Shown piece by piece: positions 1 through 8,601 of a stretch of 64,000 bases of DNA. A program made the translations under genes and the position numbers. Below the pieces are notes generated by a model that saw only the letters and a list, made by a program, of their open reading frames with translations, made no database searches and was not told the origin of the DNA. Source of the stretch: Deltaproteobacteria bacterium (GTDB lineage: Bacteria > Desulfobacterota > GWC2-55-46); NCBI GenBank assembly GCA_019912665.1, contig JAIOIE010000021.1:323679-387678 (forward strand), given 5' to 3'. Each line of letters opens with the position of its first letter. Position 1 is the first letter of the stretch.

Positions 1-430
1 GGAGCATGTTTACGCTCGTCCTCCCTGGCACGTTGTAGAGTATAAGGGGTATGGAGACCTCCTCGGCCACCTTCCTGTAATGCTCGTAAAGGCCCTGCTG
101 AGTGGGCTTATTATAGTATGGCGTTATGAGAAGAGCGGCCTTTGCGCCGGCGCTCTCGGCGTGCTTTGTGAGGGCTATTGTCTCAGCCGTGGAGTTCGAG
201 CCTGTCCCGGCGATAACAGGGACCCTCCCGGCGGCCGCTTCTATTGTGAGCTCTATTACCCTGTCATGCTCCTCGTAGGAAAGGGTCGCGGACTCGCCGG
301 TAGTGCCGCACGGCACGAGCCCGTCCGAGCCGTTCGTTATCTGGAACTCGACGAGCCTCCTAAGAGCCTCCTCGTCGACCCCCCCGTCCCGAAACGGAGT
401 GACCAGGGCGGTTATCGAGCCTGTGAACAT
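1..430 (-). CDS. dapA: 4-hydroxy-tetrahydrodipicolinate synthase, partial (C-terminus outside window)
   Basis: DapA condenses pyruvate with aspartate semialdehyde, the first committed step of the lysine/diaminopimelate branch. The first 143 residues are present and the window edge cuts off the rest. They begin [13 protein letters not shown] and hold the GTTGES phosphate/substrate motif near residue 43, [10 protein letters not shown] near 105 and YNVPGRTS near 131, which includes the conserved catalytic-triad Tyr. The Schiff-base lysine lies beyond the edge. The ATG is preceded by GGAGGG. It is the last gene seen of a minus-strand run with argH, lysA and dapF, so one transcript probably serves lysine and peptidoglycan precursor synthesis. 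Confidence 0.95.
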   Translation of the reverse strand, partial: MFTGSITALVTPFRDGGVDEEALRRLVEFQITNGSDGLVPCGTTGESATLSYEEHDRVIELTIEAAAGRVPVIAGTGSNSTAETIALTKHAESAGAKAALLITPYYNKPTQQGLYEHYRKVAEEVSIPLILYNVPGRTSVNML

Positions 431-456
431 TTCTCCCTCCTTGCCGGTTTTCCCTT

Positions 457-1278
457 TCAAAGCTCTATCTCTCCCCTGAAGACCTCTTCCGCCGGTCCGG
501 TCATGTATACGTGGTTGTCCTTATTCGACCATTCGATGTCGAGCCTGCCGCCCTTCAATAGGACCGCGACCTTGTTGTCCGTGAGGCCCTTGAGCATGGA
601 CGCTACAGCGGCCGCCGACGCCCCTGTCCCGCAGGCAAGCGTTTCGCCCGCCCCGCGCTCCCATACCCTCATCTTTATCCTTTTCCTCCCGAGGACCTCT
701 ATGAATTCGACATTGGTCTTCTTCGGGAAAAACCTGTTTACTTCCAGAAGCGGACCGTACTTCGTAACCGGGAAGCCGTCCACGTCGTCAACGTATATGA
801 CGCAGTGCGGGTTGCCCATGGAGACGCAGGTTATCTCGAAGGATTTGTCGCCTGCGGCAAGCCTCCTGTCGACGATTCTGCCCTCCGCGAGCGTAGGCAC
901 GAGACTCCCCTCCAGGACCGGCTCGCCCATGTCAACCTTCACCAGCTTCCCAGCCCTCTCTGGCCTGATTATACCCGCAAGCGTTTCTATGTCCAGCCTG
1001 CGTTTCCTCGACAGCCCCCTGGACCAGACGTACTCGGCAAGGCAGCGTATGCCGTTCCCGCACATCTCGACCCTGCCGCCGTCGCTGTTGTAGATGTCCA
1101 TCCTGAAGTCCGCCTTTTTCGAGGACTTGAGTATGAGCGCCTGGTCGAAGCCGATCCCGAATCTCCTGTCAGAGAGCTTCTTGAGCTTCCCGGCGATGCC
1201 GGGTATGTCCCTTGACATCGCGTCAATGACGATGAAGTCGTTCCCGAGGCCGTGCATCTTGGAAAATTTAATCTTCAT
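457..1278 (-). CDS. dapF: diaminopimelate epimerase
   Basis: DapF interconverts LL- and meso-diaminopimelate, supplying the substrate of LysA and the peptidoglycan cross-link residue. The 273-residue protein has the usual family length, starts [15 protein letters not shown], and carries both catalytic cysteines in their motifs: [11 protein letters not shown] near residue 73 and [10 protein letters not shown] near 214. The lysA stop TAG is one base upstream of its ATG, and the SD-like GGAGAAGG lies inside the end of lysA, so translational coupling is likely. dapA follows after about 26 bases. Confidence 0.97.
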   Translation of the reverse strand: MKIKFSKMHGLGNDFIVIDAMSRDIPGIAGKLKKLSDRRFGIGFDQALILKSSKKADFRMDIYNSDGGRVEMCGNGIRCLAEYVWSRGLSRKRRLDIETLAGIIRPERAGKLVKVDMGEPVLEGSLVPTLAEGRIVDRRLAAGDKSFEITCVSMGNPHCVIYVDDVDGFPVTKYGPLLEVNRFFPKKTNVEFIEVLGRKRIKMRVWERGAGETLACGTGASAAAVASMLKGLTDNKVAVLLKGGRLDIEWSNKDNHVYMTGPAEEVFRGEIEL

Positions 1279-1279
1279 G

Positions 1280-2563
1280 CTACCTTCTCCGGGCCGCCTT
1301 TTTCCGCTTCGCTACTGGGCGCGCTTCCTCTCCCCTTACGAGGTCTTCGAGGCTCTCCCTCTTCCTTATGACCGAGAATTCCCTGCCCCTTACCATCACC
1401 TCGGCCGCGCGGGGCCGGGTGTTATAGTTGCTCGACATGGAAAAACCGTACGCGCCCGCGCTCATGAGGGCTATTGTATCACCGGGCGCTACCTGCGGTA
1501 TCTCCCTGTCCTTTGCAAGGAAATCGCCCGATTCGCAGATCGGGCCGACCACGTCGGCGACGATCCCCCTTTTGCCGTTCTTTTTGACCGCCTTTACGGC
1601 GTGGTACGAGCCGTAGAGGCTGGGCCTTGCGAGGTCGTTCATTGCGGCATCGACTATCACGAAGTTCTTCTTAGCATTCTTCTTGGTATAGACGACCGTT
1701 GTGGCGAGTATGCCCGCGTTCCCGACCATAGACCTTCCGGGCTCAAATATCAATGTGACGCCGAGGCCCTTTGTGCCCTTCATGACGGCCTCGCCGTATT
1801 TGCTCGGGTGCGGCGGCTCTTCCCTGTCATAGGTGATGCCCAGGCCGCCGCCCATATCCAGGTACTTTATTTCCACGCCCTCGGCCCTGAGCTTTTTAAG
1901 GAGGTCGGTCGTCTTACGGAGCGCGTCCACAAACGGGCCGAGCTTCGTTATCTGCGAGCCTATGTGGCAGTCTATGCCTATGGGGTCCACGTTCTTAAGC
2001 CGCCTTTTGGCGTTGAGGTATTCCTTGAAGGCCTCGCCGGTCTCTATGCCGAACTTGTTCTTCTTGAGCCCCGTTGATATGTAGGGATGCGTCTTCGGGT
2101 CCACGTCCGGATTGACCCTTATGGCTATCCCGGCCTTTTTCCTCAAGCGCCCGGCTATCGCGTCTATGGCGCGGAGCTCCTGGGGGGACTCCACATTGAA
2201 CATGAGTATGTTGCTCTTTAGCGCGTACTCTATCTCGTCCTCCCTCTTGCCCACGCCGGAAAAGACGATCTTACGCGGGTCTGCCCCGGCCTTAAGCGCC
2301 CTGAAGAGCTCTCCGCCGGAGACGATGTCGAAGCCGCTCCCCTCCTCGGCAAAAGCCCGGAGGACCGAGATATTGGAGTTCGCCTTTATGGAATAGCAGA
2401 TAAGGTGCGCAACACTCCCGAAGGCCTCGTCATAGGCCTTGTAGTGGCGCTTCAAGGTCTTCTGGCTGTAGATATAGACCGGCGTGCCTACTTCCTTTAT
2501 TATCCGCCCGACGGGTACTCCCTCGGCGTAGAAGTTTTTGCCCTTGTACTCGAAGAAATGCAT
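1280..2563 (-). CDS. lysA: diaminopimelate decarboxylase
   Basis: LysA is a PLP-dependent fold-III enzyme that decarboxylates meso-diaminopimelate to lysine. It shows the PLP lysine in ICYSIKANSN (about residue 60), the glycine-rich GGGLGI loop, EPGRSMVGNAG and the active-site CESGDFLAKDR. The ATG at 2563 is chosen over the TTG one codon upstream because GGAGGG sits six bases before it. The C-terminus ends in an unusual very basic tail (AKRKKAARRR) beyond the conserved domain. It lies between the small lipoprotein gene and dapF on one transcript. Confidence 0.96.
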   Translation of the reverse strand: MHFFEYKGKNFYAEGVPVGRIIKEVGTPVYIYSQKTLKRHYKAYDEAFGSVAHLICYSIKANSNISVLRAFAEEGSGFDIVSGGELFRALKAGADPRKIVFSGVGKREDEIEYALKSNILMFNVESPQELRAIDAIAGRLRKKAGIAIRVNPDVDPKTHPYISTGLKKNKFGIETGEAFKEYLNAKRRLKNVDPIGIDCHIGSQITKLGPFVDALRKTTDLLKKLRAEGVEIKYLDMGGGLGITYDREEPPHPSKYGEAVMKGTKGLGVTLIFEPGRSMVGNAGILATTVVYTKKNAKKNFVIVDAAMNDLARPSLYGSYHAVKAVKKNGKRGIVADVVGPICESGDFLAKDREIPQVAPGDTIALMSAGAYGFSMSSNYNTRPRAAEVMVRGREFSVIRKRESLEDLVRGEEARPVAKRKKAARRR

Positions 2564-2636
2564 CAATGCCCTCCGAAATAATTTATTCTATCAAAAGACT
2601 TCCAAGGTTCAAAGGATATAGACGGGTAGCGGGGTA

Positions 2637-2753
2637 TTACCTGTTTACAAGGGCAGCCGTCTCCAGCGGCGGCAATGGCGGGCCCTTTTTGCCGCAGGAT
2701 GATGCCCCTGCCGCAAGGACAAGGAGAGCTGTGATTATTATGAAATACCTCAT
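2637..2753 (-). CDS. lptM: small LptM/YifL-like lipoprotein (38 aa)
   Basis: This very short gene encodes a signal sequence, [19 protein letters not shown], followed by a lipobox Cys and the motif CGKKGPPLPP. That is the hallmark of the YifL family, now LptM in E. coli, which assists assembly of the LPS transporter LptD. Its ATG overlaps the argH stop in a TGATG arrangement, and lysA follows. Small lipoproteins of this family commonly sit next to lysA/dapF. The identity rests on the lipobox, the KKGPPLPP motif and the position. The symbol is by analogy and the function here is inferred. Confidence 0.8.
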   Translation of the reverse strand: MRYFIIITALLVLAAGASSCGKKGPPLPPLETAALVNR

Positions 2754-4141
2754 CAGCAGGCCCCTTTTTCTATTTCTTTTTTCGCGGCCCGGAGCATTTT
2801 TCTGACGCTTTCAGGCGCCGTGCCGCCGTAGACCTTCCTTGCGTTAAGCGATCTCTTTATGGAGACCGCCTCCCTTATGTCTTCGTTAAAAAGCGGCGAA
2901 AGGGCCTTCCATTCCTTCAGGTCAAGCTCTTCCAGGGTCTTATCTTTCTTTATGCAGTAGGCTACGGCCCTCCCTGCGGCCTCGTGCGCCTCCCTGAAGG
3001 GCAACCCCTTCCGGACGAGGTAGTCGGCTGCGTCGGTGGCGTTAAGGAAGCCCGCGCCGGTCGCCCTGAACATCCTTTCCCGGTTCACCTTCATGGTCCT
3101 GAGCATGGGCGCGTATACCTTCAAAACGGTCTTGAGCGTATCGATAGTGTCGAAGAGCGGCTCCTTGTCCTCCTGCATGTCCTTATTATATGCAAGCGGG
3201 AGCGACTTCATGGTCGTAAGTAGCGAAACGAGATGGCCGTAAACCCTTCCGGTCTTTCCCCTCGCAAGCTCGGCTACATCCGGGTTTTTCTTCTGCGGCA
3301 TTATGGAGGAGCCGGTTGAGAAGGCGTCCGATAGCTCGATGAAGCCGAACTCCTGCGATGACCAGAGTATTATCTCCTCTGAGAGGCGCGAAAGGTGCAT
3401 CATCAAAATGGATGCCGCTGAGAGGAACTCGATTACGAAATCCCTGTCGCTTACGGAATCGAGGCTGTTGTCGGTCGCCCTGGAAAAACCCAGAAGCTTT
3501 GCGGCGTACTGCCTGTCGAGGGCATAGGGGCTCCCGGCGAGCGCGCCGGCCCCGAGCGGCATCTCATCCATCCTCTCAAGGCAGTCCAGTAGCCTCCCTG
3601 TGTCGCGCTTTAGCATCTCGTAATAGGCAAGGAGATGGTGCGCGAAGAGCACGGGCTGGGCCCTCTGGAGGTGCGTGTAGCCCGGCATGACACTATCGAG
3701 ATTGGCCTCGGCGGTATCGACGAGCGCCTTCTTAAAGCCGTGCGCGAGATTCAGTATCTCGAATATCTCGTCCTTGAGATAGAGCCTTATGTCGAGGGCC
3801 ACCTGGTCGTTCCTGCTCCGTCCGGTGTGGAGCTTTCCGCCGAGAGGGCCTATTTTCTTTGTAAGGAGCGCCTCGACAGCCATGTGGATGTCCTCAAGCT
3901 CGGGCGTAAGCTTTGCCTTACCCGAGGCTATCTCCTTTTCCACTTCATTGAGGCCGTTGATTATCCGCCTGGCTTCGGATTCCTTGAGGATGCCTGCCTT
4001 TACAAGGACCTTCGCGTGCGCGACCGAGCCCCTTATGTCGTGCCTGAAGAGGCGGCAGTCGAACCCTATGGAGGCGTTAAACTCCTCCACGAGCCTGTCC
4101 GTAGACTCGGTAAACCTGCCTGACCACGCCTTCTTTTTCAT
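2753..4141 (-). CDS. argH: argininosuccinate lyase
   Basis: ArgH cleaves argininosuccinate to arginine and fumarate. The protein is about 462 residues, normal for the fumarase/aspartase superfamily. It has the signature [12 protein letters not shown] near residue 283, [12 protein letters not shown] near 109 and [11 protein letters not shown] near 157. The start [10 protein letters not shown] at 4141 is preferred over an upstream in-frame start because GAGGG lies about ten bases before it and the upstream extension lies inside the preceding gene. The preceding gene stops one base upstream (TAATATG). The small lipoprotein gene overlaps its stop. Confidence 0.97.
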   Translation of the reverse strand: MKKKAWSGRFTESTDRLVEEFNASIGFDCRLFRHDIRGSVAHAKVLVKAGILKESEARRIINGLNEVEKEIASGKAKLTPELEDIHMAVEALLTKKIGPLGGKLHTGRSRNDQVALDIRLYLKDEIFEILNLAHGFKKALVDTAEANLDSVMPGYTHLQRAQPVLFAHHLLAYYEMLKRDTGRLLDCLERMDEMPLGAGALAGSPYALDRQYAAKLLGFSRATDNSLDSVSDRDFVIEFLSAASILMMHLSRLSEEIILWSSQEFGFIELSDAFSTGSSIMPQKKNPDVAELARGKTGRVYGHLVSLLTTMKSLPLAYNKDMQEDKEPLFDTIDTLKTVLKVYAPMLRTMKVNRERMFRATGAGFLNATDAADYLVRKGLPFREAHEAAGRAVAYCIKKDKTLEELDLKEWKALSPLFNEDIREAVSIKRSLNARKVYGGTAPESVRKMLRAAKKEIEKGAC

Positions 4142-4142
4142 A

Positions 4143-5090
4143 TTAGTTATTTCCCTCGCCAAGCATCTCAATCACCGCCCCGTAAAGGAGCGGCACCATT
4201 ATCTCATGGTGGCCGGTGAGCCTGTATCCCTTTCCCCCGCCCATGGTCGGCCTCCGGACGACATTGGTAAGGGGCCTGTAGTGCTGGATAAAGTCCATGT
4301 TGACGGTAGAGAAGCCTTTTATATCGTGCCCCAGGTTCCGGACGAGAGTGATCGCCTTAAGGAAGACCTCCGGGAGTATCACGGCAGAGCCGATGTTTAC
4401 ATATATGCCGCCTTCGAGCGAGGCGACTACCGAAGAAAAAATCCTGAAATCCATCGTCGAGGCCGCGCCTGTGGCAGCGCCGTCCATGTGCGGGTGTATG
4501 TGGAGGATGTCGGTCCCGAGGGCTACGTGCACTGTTACGGGTATGCCGAGCCTCGCCCCTGCGGCGAGGATGCTCTTGTCCTTATGCGGGAAGCGGGATT
4601 TCCATATCATCTCGCCGACCGCGCATCCGAGCCCCTTTTTCGCGCCCCTTTTTATCGCTTTATTCAGGAGCCTCCCTGTCTCCTCGGCCATGCCGAATGA
4701 GCCGCTACCGAGTTCAGCATCAACGTCCTCCGAGGTGCAGCCGGCAAAGGCGGTCTCGAAATCGTGCACCACGCAAGCGCCGTTCATGGCTATTGCCGAG
4801 ACGACGCCCCGCTCCATGAGGTCTATTATAAGCGGGGAAAGGCCCGTCTTGATGACATGTGCGCCCATGCCGACGGCCACGGTCCGGCCGCTCCTGTGGG
4901 CCTGGACGACCGCGGATGCGACCTCCTTAATGTCCCTGGCCGCGAGTATGTTGGGTAGGCTTTCGAGGAACCCGGCGAAAGAAGAGCCTCTGGTCGAGGG
5001 GACGGCAAAATCCCCCACGCTAACCTTGCTTTTCCTGTCCTTTATCGAGTAGGTCTTGAGGCCTTTGGAGGAGATAGGCTTGAACTTCAT
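4143..5090 (-). CDS. deoxyhypusine synthase-like protein (bacterial DHS family)
   Basis: This 315-residue protein resembles the deoxyhypusine synthase fold. A nucleotide-binding-like segment, [18 protein letters not shown] with [12 protein letters not shown] after it, matches the DHS pattern of a glycine-rich strand followed by a conserved small-residue/acidic motif. Later motifs include [29 protein letters not shown] and [12 protein letters not shown]. True DHS modifies eIF5A, which Bacteria lack, so the bacterial members have another role, possibly polyamine- or NAD-linked. It is first in the Arg/Lys gene run, one base upstream of argH, so a role in arginine/polyamine metabolism is an inference. 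No assigned function is claimed. Confidence 0.65.
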   Translation of the reverse strand: MKFKPISSKGLKTYSIKDRKSKVSVGDFAVPSTRGSSFAGFLESLPNILAARDIKEVASAVVQAHRSGRTVAVGMGAHVIKTGLSPLIIDLMERGVVSAIAMNGACVVHDFETAFAGCTSEDVDAELGSGSFGMAEETGRLLNKAIKRGAKKGLGCAVGEMIWKSRFPHKDKSILAAGARLGIPVTVHVALGTDILHIHPHMDGAATGAASTMDFRIFSSVVASLEGGIYVNIGSAVILPEVFLKAITLVRNLGHDIKGFSTVNMDFIQHYRPLTNVVRRPTMGGGKGYRLTGHHEIMVPLLYGAVIEMLGEGNN

Positions 5091-5103
5091 TCAGTACGCT
5101 TCC

Positions 5104-5262
5104 TAACAGTTTGCTGAAAAACTCAAAATCTTATTCAGGCTGCTCAAAAAGCTCAAGATGCAAGGAGCCGAAAAACAAGGAATGGGGCGTACTTTTTTGT
5201 ACGCCGGAGTGTCCGATTTTGAAGACGACGCCGCAGATTTGGCTTTTTCAGCAGCCTGTTAA
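5104..5262. repeat. type A palindromic repeat element, copy A1
   Basis: A non-coding element with inverted ends: TAACAGTTTGCTGAAAAACT at the left and the complement of TAACAGGCTGCTGAAAAAG at the right. Its centre is a perfect hairpin GCGTAC-TTTTTT-GTACGC. It is clearly homologous along its length to the copy at 17781 and related to the one at 30289. The right end contains the TAA stop codon of gmhA (read on the minus strand). The left end abuts the AGGAAG ribosome binding site of the DHS-like gene. Confidence 0.85.
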
Positions 5263-5843
5263 ACCTTCTGGAAGAGCATATGGTCCACCAGCTCGCAGAC
5301 CGCGTGGCAGAAGGTGATGTGCACCTCCTGTATGCGGGCGGTCCTGGCGGCGTCCACATTTATGAATACGTCGCCTTTTCCGGCAAGGAGCCCCCCGCCC
5401 TTTCCCGTGAGAATTATTACTTTCATGCCAACGGCCCCGGCGGCCTCCACGGCCTTGAGGATATTACGGGAGTTGCCGCTCGTGGTTATCGCTATCAACA
5501 CGTCCTCGGGCCTGCCGAGCGCCGTGACCTGCTTTGAGAAGACCTCGTCGAACGAGTAGTCGTTCCCGATGCTCGTAATCGCCGACGAATCGGTAGTTAG
5601 CGCTACGGCGGGTAGCGGGGGCCTCTCGACCTCGAACCTGTTCACGAACTCGGCCGCCAGGTGCTGGGCGTCCGCGGCAGAGCCGCCGTTTCCGGCGATC
5701 AAGAGCTTCCCGCCCTTTTTGAAAACCTCGGAAATGATCTCAGCCGAGCGCACGACCGCCGAGACATTCTCGGGGGTCAGGAACTTCTCCTTGGCCCTTA
5801 TGCTCTCTTTAAACGACCTTGCCGCTATATCGTCATTTTTCAT
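5259..5843 (-). CDS. gmhA: D-sedoheptulose-7-phosphate isomerase
   Basis: GmhA converts sedoheptulose 7-phosphate to glycero-manno-heptose 7-phosphate, the first step of ADP-heptose synthesis for LPS core. The 194-residue SIS-domain protein has NGGSAADAQHLAAEF (near 53), TDSSAITSIGND (near 84), the sugar-phosphate loop ITTSGNSRN (near 118) and the C-terminal HITFCHAVCELVDHML bearing the catalytic His region. Its TAA stop lies inside the terminal inverted repeat of element A1. It implies an outer membrane with heptose-containing LPS. Confidence 0.95.
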   Translation of the reverse strand: MKNDDIAARSFKESIRAKEKFLTPENVSAVVRSAEIISEVFKKGGKLLIAGNGGSAADAQHLAAEFVNRFEVERPPLPAVALTTDSSAITSIGNDYSFDEVFSKQVTALGRPEDVLIAITTSGNSRNILKAVEAAGAVGMKVIILTGKGGGLLAGKGDVFINVDAARTARIQEVHITFCHAVCELVDHMLFQKV

Positions 5844-5882
5844 CTTTATTTCCGGGCCTTATGGCCGAAGACAGGTACTCAG

Positions 5883-5912
5883 ATAATATCTTCTTAGGCA
5901 TTTTGGAGTCAA
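5883..5912 (-). promoter_or_regulatory. sigma70-type promoter for gmhA
   Basis: On the minus strand TTGACT is followed after 18 bases by TATTAT, about 40 bases upstream of the gmhA ATG. It is divergent from a second promoter at 5935-5963. Confidence 0.5.
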
Positions 5913-5934
5913 GAGAATTCAAGCCGAATAAGAT

Positions 5935-5963
5935 TTGATTTCAACGCACCCGGATAATATAAT
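5935..5963 (+). promoter_or_regulatory. sigma70-type promoter for the membrane protein gene
   Basis: TTGATT, 17-base spacer, then a perfect TATAAT. If used, transcription begins near 5970. The outermost start codon of the following open frame (TTG 5935) would then be untranscribed. Confidence 0.5.
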
Positions 5964-7257
5964 CCGGGGAGAAAATCACGAGAAACCGGCCTCGCCTTTG
6001 AAACCTGTCCGGGCAAGAGTACGCGTGCCGAATCCCCCTAAAAAAAGAGCGCCCTTTTCAGGGAACATCCCGCTATTGGTCCTTGCGGCTGCCGCGCTTT
6101 TATTGCTCATAAGGAAGACCGACGCGCTCACATATCCCCAGTTCTGGGCCGAGGACGCTACCGTATTCTTTATCGAACAGTATAACCAGGGCCCTTCCGC
6201 TCTCTTTAACCCTTATGCAGGCTATCTGCATCTCGTCCCGAGGCTAGTGGCCCTCTTCTCCGATGCCTTATTCCCCTACTACGCCGCGCCTTACGTCTAT
6301 AACTACCTGAGCCTCGCGCTTACGCTCCTTGTGGTCCTGAGCGTCTTCTCCGGGAGGCTGGATATTGGGAACAAACCCCTTCTCGCCCTCGCCATAGTGC
6401 TAGTGCCCCATTACAACGGAGAGGTCTTCCTTAACATCACCAATGTCCAATGGGTACTTGCGCTCCTCCTCGTAATAACGCTCCTTAAGGAGGAGCCCCG
6501 CCCTGAATACGGCAATGTAAAAGCTCAGGCCGCGCTCGACTTTTCAGCCGTCATATTCTGCGGCCTCACCGGGCCCTTCATCGTCTTTCTACTGCCGTTT
6601 TTCGCCTTGAGGTTCCATAAAAAGAGGAGTCGTTATAATGCGGGGATACTGCTTGCGGCCCTTGCGGCGGCAGCAGTGCAGATTTTTTTCATGGCGACCG
6701 GGCAGGTTACAGAGGAAGAGCGGACCCCCGACAACCTCTTTATCCTGGCCTCGGTCATCGGGCGCAAGTTCTTCGGGAACCTTTTCCTGGGGAACTCGCT
6801 CCCTTACGGCCTGAACCCCTTCATGCTTACAGGGGCGTTCGCGCTCATTCTCTTGTTTATAGCGTATCTCGCCTTTTGGTCCGAAACAAAGAGACGGTTC
6901 CAGATAACGGTTTTCCTGGGCTTCATGTCAGCCGTCCTTCTCGCCACCATTATAAAATTCAAATCAAACCCGCTTACGCTCGTGCCGCCGGATAACGGGG
7001 TAAGGTACTCCTATCTCGTTTATGTCATGGTCGCATGGTCTCTGATAGCCCTCATGGGCCAGAAGGTGGCATGGAAGGGATACATCATAAAGGCGCTCCT
7101 CGTCGCAGGCCTTGCATCGTCGCTCGTCTCTGGCTTCCGTTCCGAGCCGTTCGAAGACCATTACTGGGCAGGCTGGAGCCGCCTCATAGGAGAGGAGACC
7201 CGTATTCAGATACCCATCAACCCGGACAGGCACATAGAGGTAATTAGAAAGAGATGA
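5935..7257 (+). CDS. polytopic membrane protein, probable GT-C-type glycosyltransferase
   Basis: A protein of up to 440 residues with a basic, proline-rich N-terminus and about ten hydrophobic segments. The first loop after TM1 contains QFWAEDATVFF and NPYAGYLHLVPRLVALFSD. An acidic WAED-type first loop followed by multiple helices is typical of lipid-linked-sugar GT-C transferases and related surface-polysaccharide proteins, so that role is inferred, not shown. No ATG start is present: the frame opens at TTG 5935, with later TTG 5998 and GTG 6025. A strong promoter at 5935-5963 argues for one of the later starts. It is divergent from gmhA, consistent with an envelope glycan role. Confidence 0.7.
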   Translation: MISTHPDNIIRGENHEKPASPLKPVRARVRVPNPPKKRAPFSGNIPLLVLAAAALLLLIRKTDALTYPQFWAEDATVFFIEQYNQGPSALFNPYAGYLHLVPRLVALFSDALFPYYAAPYVYNYLSLALTLLVVLSVFSGRLDIGNKPLLALAIVLVPHYNGEVFLNITNVQWVLALLLVITLLKEEPRPEYGNVKAQAALDFSAVIFCGLTGPFIVFLLPFFALRFHKKRSRYNAGILLAALAAAAVQIFFMATGQVTEEERTPDNLFILASVIGRKFFGNLFLGNSLPYGLNPFMLTGAFALILLFIAYLAFWSETKRRFQITVFLGFMSAVLLATIIKFKSNPLTLVPPDNGVRYSYLVYVMVAWSLIALMGQKVAWKGYIIKALLVAGLASSLVSGFRSEPFEDHYWAGWSRLIGEETRIQIPINPDRHIEVIRKR

Positions 7258-7302
7258 TTTATCGTGAATCCGTCTATTTAAGAATTTATATTTGGATTTA
7301 GG

Positions 7303-7441
7303 CACCTCAAAAATTAGAACTGTTTCCCGAGGTCGAGGCAGGGTGGAAGTAAAAAGCGCAGCATATATGACAATATGTGAGCATTTTTACTTCCGCCCTA
7401 ACGAATAGATCGGGGAAAAGGGCAATTTTGAGGTCCTAAAT
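7303..7441. repeat. type B palindromic repeat element, copy B1 (full length)
   Basis: The ends TTTAGGCACCTCAAAAATT and its near-complement at the right enclose a core of GTGGAAGTAAAAAGCGCAGC, ATATATGACAATATGTGAGC and a mirrored arm. The right terminal TAG is the stop codon of the aminopeptidase gene on the minus strand. The same core recurs at 22273 and 60196. Confidence 0.85.
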
Positions 7442-8506
7442 CAGGAACCTGCCGTTCTTCTGTATGGCCTTTCCATCGAGATATATGGCCCCGCCTTTCC
7501 TTAAGTCCTTTATCATGTCCCAGTGTATGGCGGAGATGTTCTTGCCCCCCGCCTCCTCATAGGACCTGCCGACAGCCAGGTGCACGGTGCCGCCTATCTT
7601 CTCGTCAAAGAGGATGTCCTTCGTGAACTTCTGGATTCCGTAGTTAACGCCCACTCCCAGCTCTCCTAGGAAGCGCGCGCCCTTGTCAGTGTCGAGCATG
7701 GCTATCAGGAAGTCCTCGTTCTTGTCCGCGCTCGCCTCAACGACTTTTCCGGCCTTGAATTTAAGCCTTATGCCCGTAACCTCGCGGCCCTGGTATATTG
7801 CGGGCATCTCGTAATAGATGTAGCCCTCTGCCGAGTCCTCCTCGGGCGAGAGGAAGACCTCTCCGTCGGGCATGTTTCTCTCGCCGTAGCAGGGGATGGA
7901 TTTTCTCCCGGCTATACCCATCTTCAAGTCCGTGTCCTTGCCGACTATCCTCACCTCTTTGGCCCTGTCGAGAGCGGCCTTTAGCTTCATCTCCTTCTGC
8001 TTGACCTTGTTCCAGTCGATGTTGGTAGCGCCGTAGACGAAGTCCTCGTACTCCTCGAGGCTCATGTCCGCCTCCTGCGCGAGCCCGTTCGTGGGGAAGT
8101 TGCAGAGGATCCACCTCTTGCGGTTCACGATCTCCTCGCTTATGGGCCGTAATACCTTGCTCCTCTCGCCCACGACCCTGGCGTCAACGTTAGAGAGCGC
8201 CTTTTTGTTGGCCGACGCCCTGATATTCACGAAGCAGTCGATATTCTTGGCCTCGAAGAGCTTGGTCTTGGGAAAGAAGGCGACCTGCTCTTTTGTAGCC
8301 GTATCGAAGAATATGTTGGAAGTCTCCTCGAAACCTATGCTCGTCGTGGGGTGGCCTCCGGCCTTCAATACCTCCCTGAAGACCTCGAGCACAAGGGGCT
8401 TGGCGAGCTCGGTCGAAGAGCTAATAAGGACGGTATCGTTCTTCTTGACCCCGAGAGAGTGGTTAACGAGTATGGACGCAAGTTTTGTAACGCGCGGGTC
8501 TGCCAT
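7436..8506 (-). CDS. aminopeptidase, peptidase family M29
   Basis: A 356-residue metallo-aminopeptidase of the AmpS/aminopeptidase T family, which removes N-terminal residues from peptides using two metal ions. The N-terminal half shows the M29 pattern LVNHSLGVKKNDTVLISSS. The C-terminal half carries the metal-site segments typical of the family: GEVFLSPEEDSAEG, GELGVGVN, HLAVGRSYEE near 309 and HWDMI near 327. The length is somewhat short of the roughly 400-410 residues of many members, but the conserved C-terminal metal ligands are present. Its stop codon TAG is the terminal triplet of repeat element B1. Confidence 0.9.
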   Translation of the reverse strand: MADPRVTKLASILVNHSLGVKKNDTVLISSSTELAKPLVLEVFREVLKAGGHPTTSIGFEETSNIFFDTATKEQVAFFPKTKLFEAKNIDCFVNIRASANKKALSNVDARVVGERSKVLRPISEEIVNRKRWILCNFPTNGLAQEADMSLEEYEDFVYGATNIDWNKVKQKEMKLKAALDRAKEVRIVGKDTDLKMGIAGRKSIPCYGERNMPDGEVFLSPEEDSAEGYIYYEMPAIYQGREVTGIRLKFKAGKVVEASADKNEDFLIAMLDTDKGARFLGELGVGVNYGIQKFTKDILFDEKIGGTVHLAVGRSYEEAGGKNISAIHWDMIKDLRKGGAIYLDGKAIQKNGRFLI

Positions 8507-8601
8507 CTTATATGACCTCCGGTATGGTATTCAGGATATGAAGAAGCTTCAGGCGCTCTGGTCAGTATACCAAAAAAACAGGCCAACGCGACCGGGATTC
8601 T

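Noticed and set aside
2566-2805. Plus-strand 79-codon open frame in the argH-lysA gap
   Set aside because: The minus strand here encodes a small lipoprotein with TGATG coupling; the plus frame has no SD or motif.
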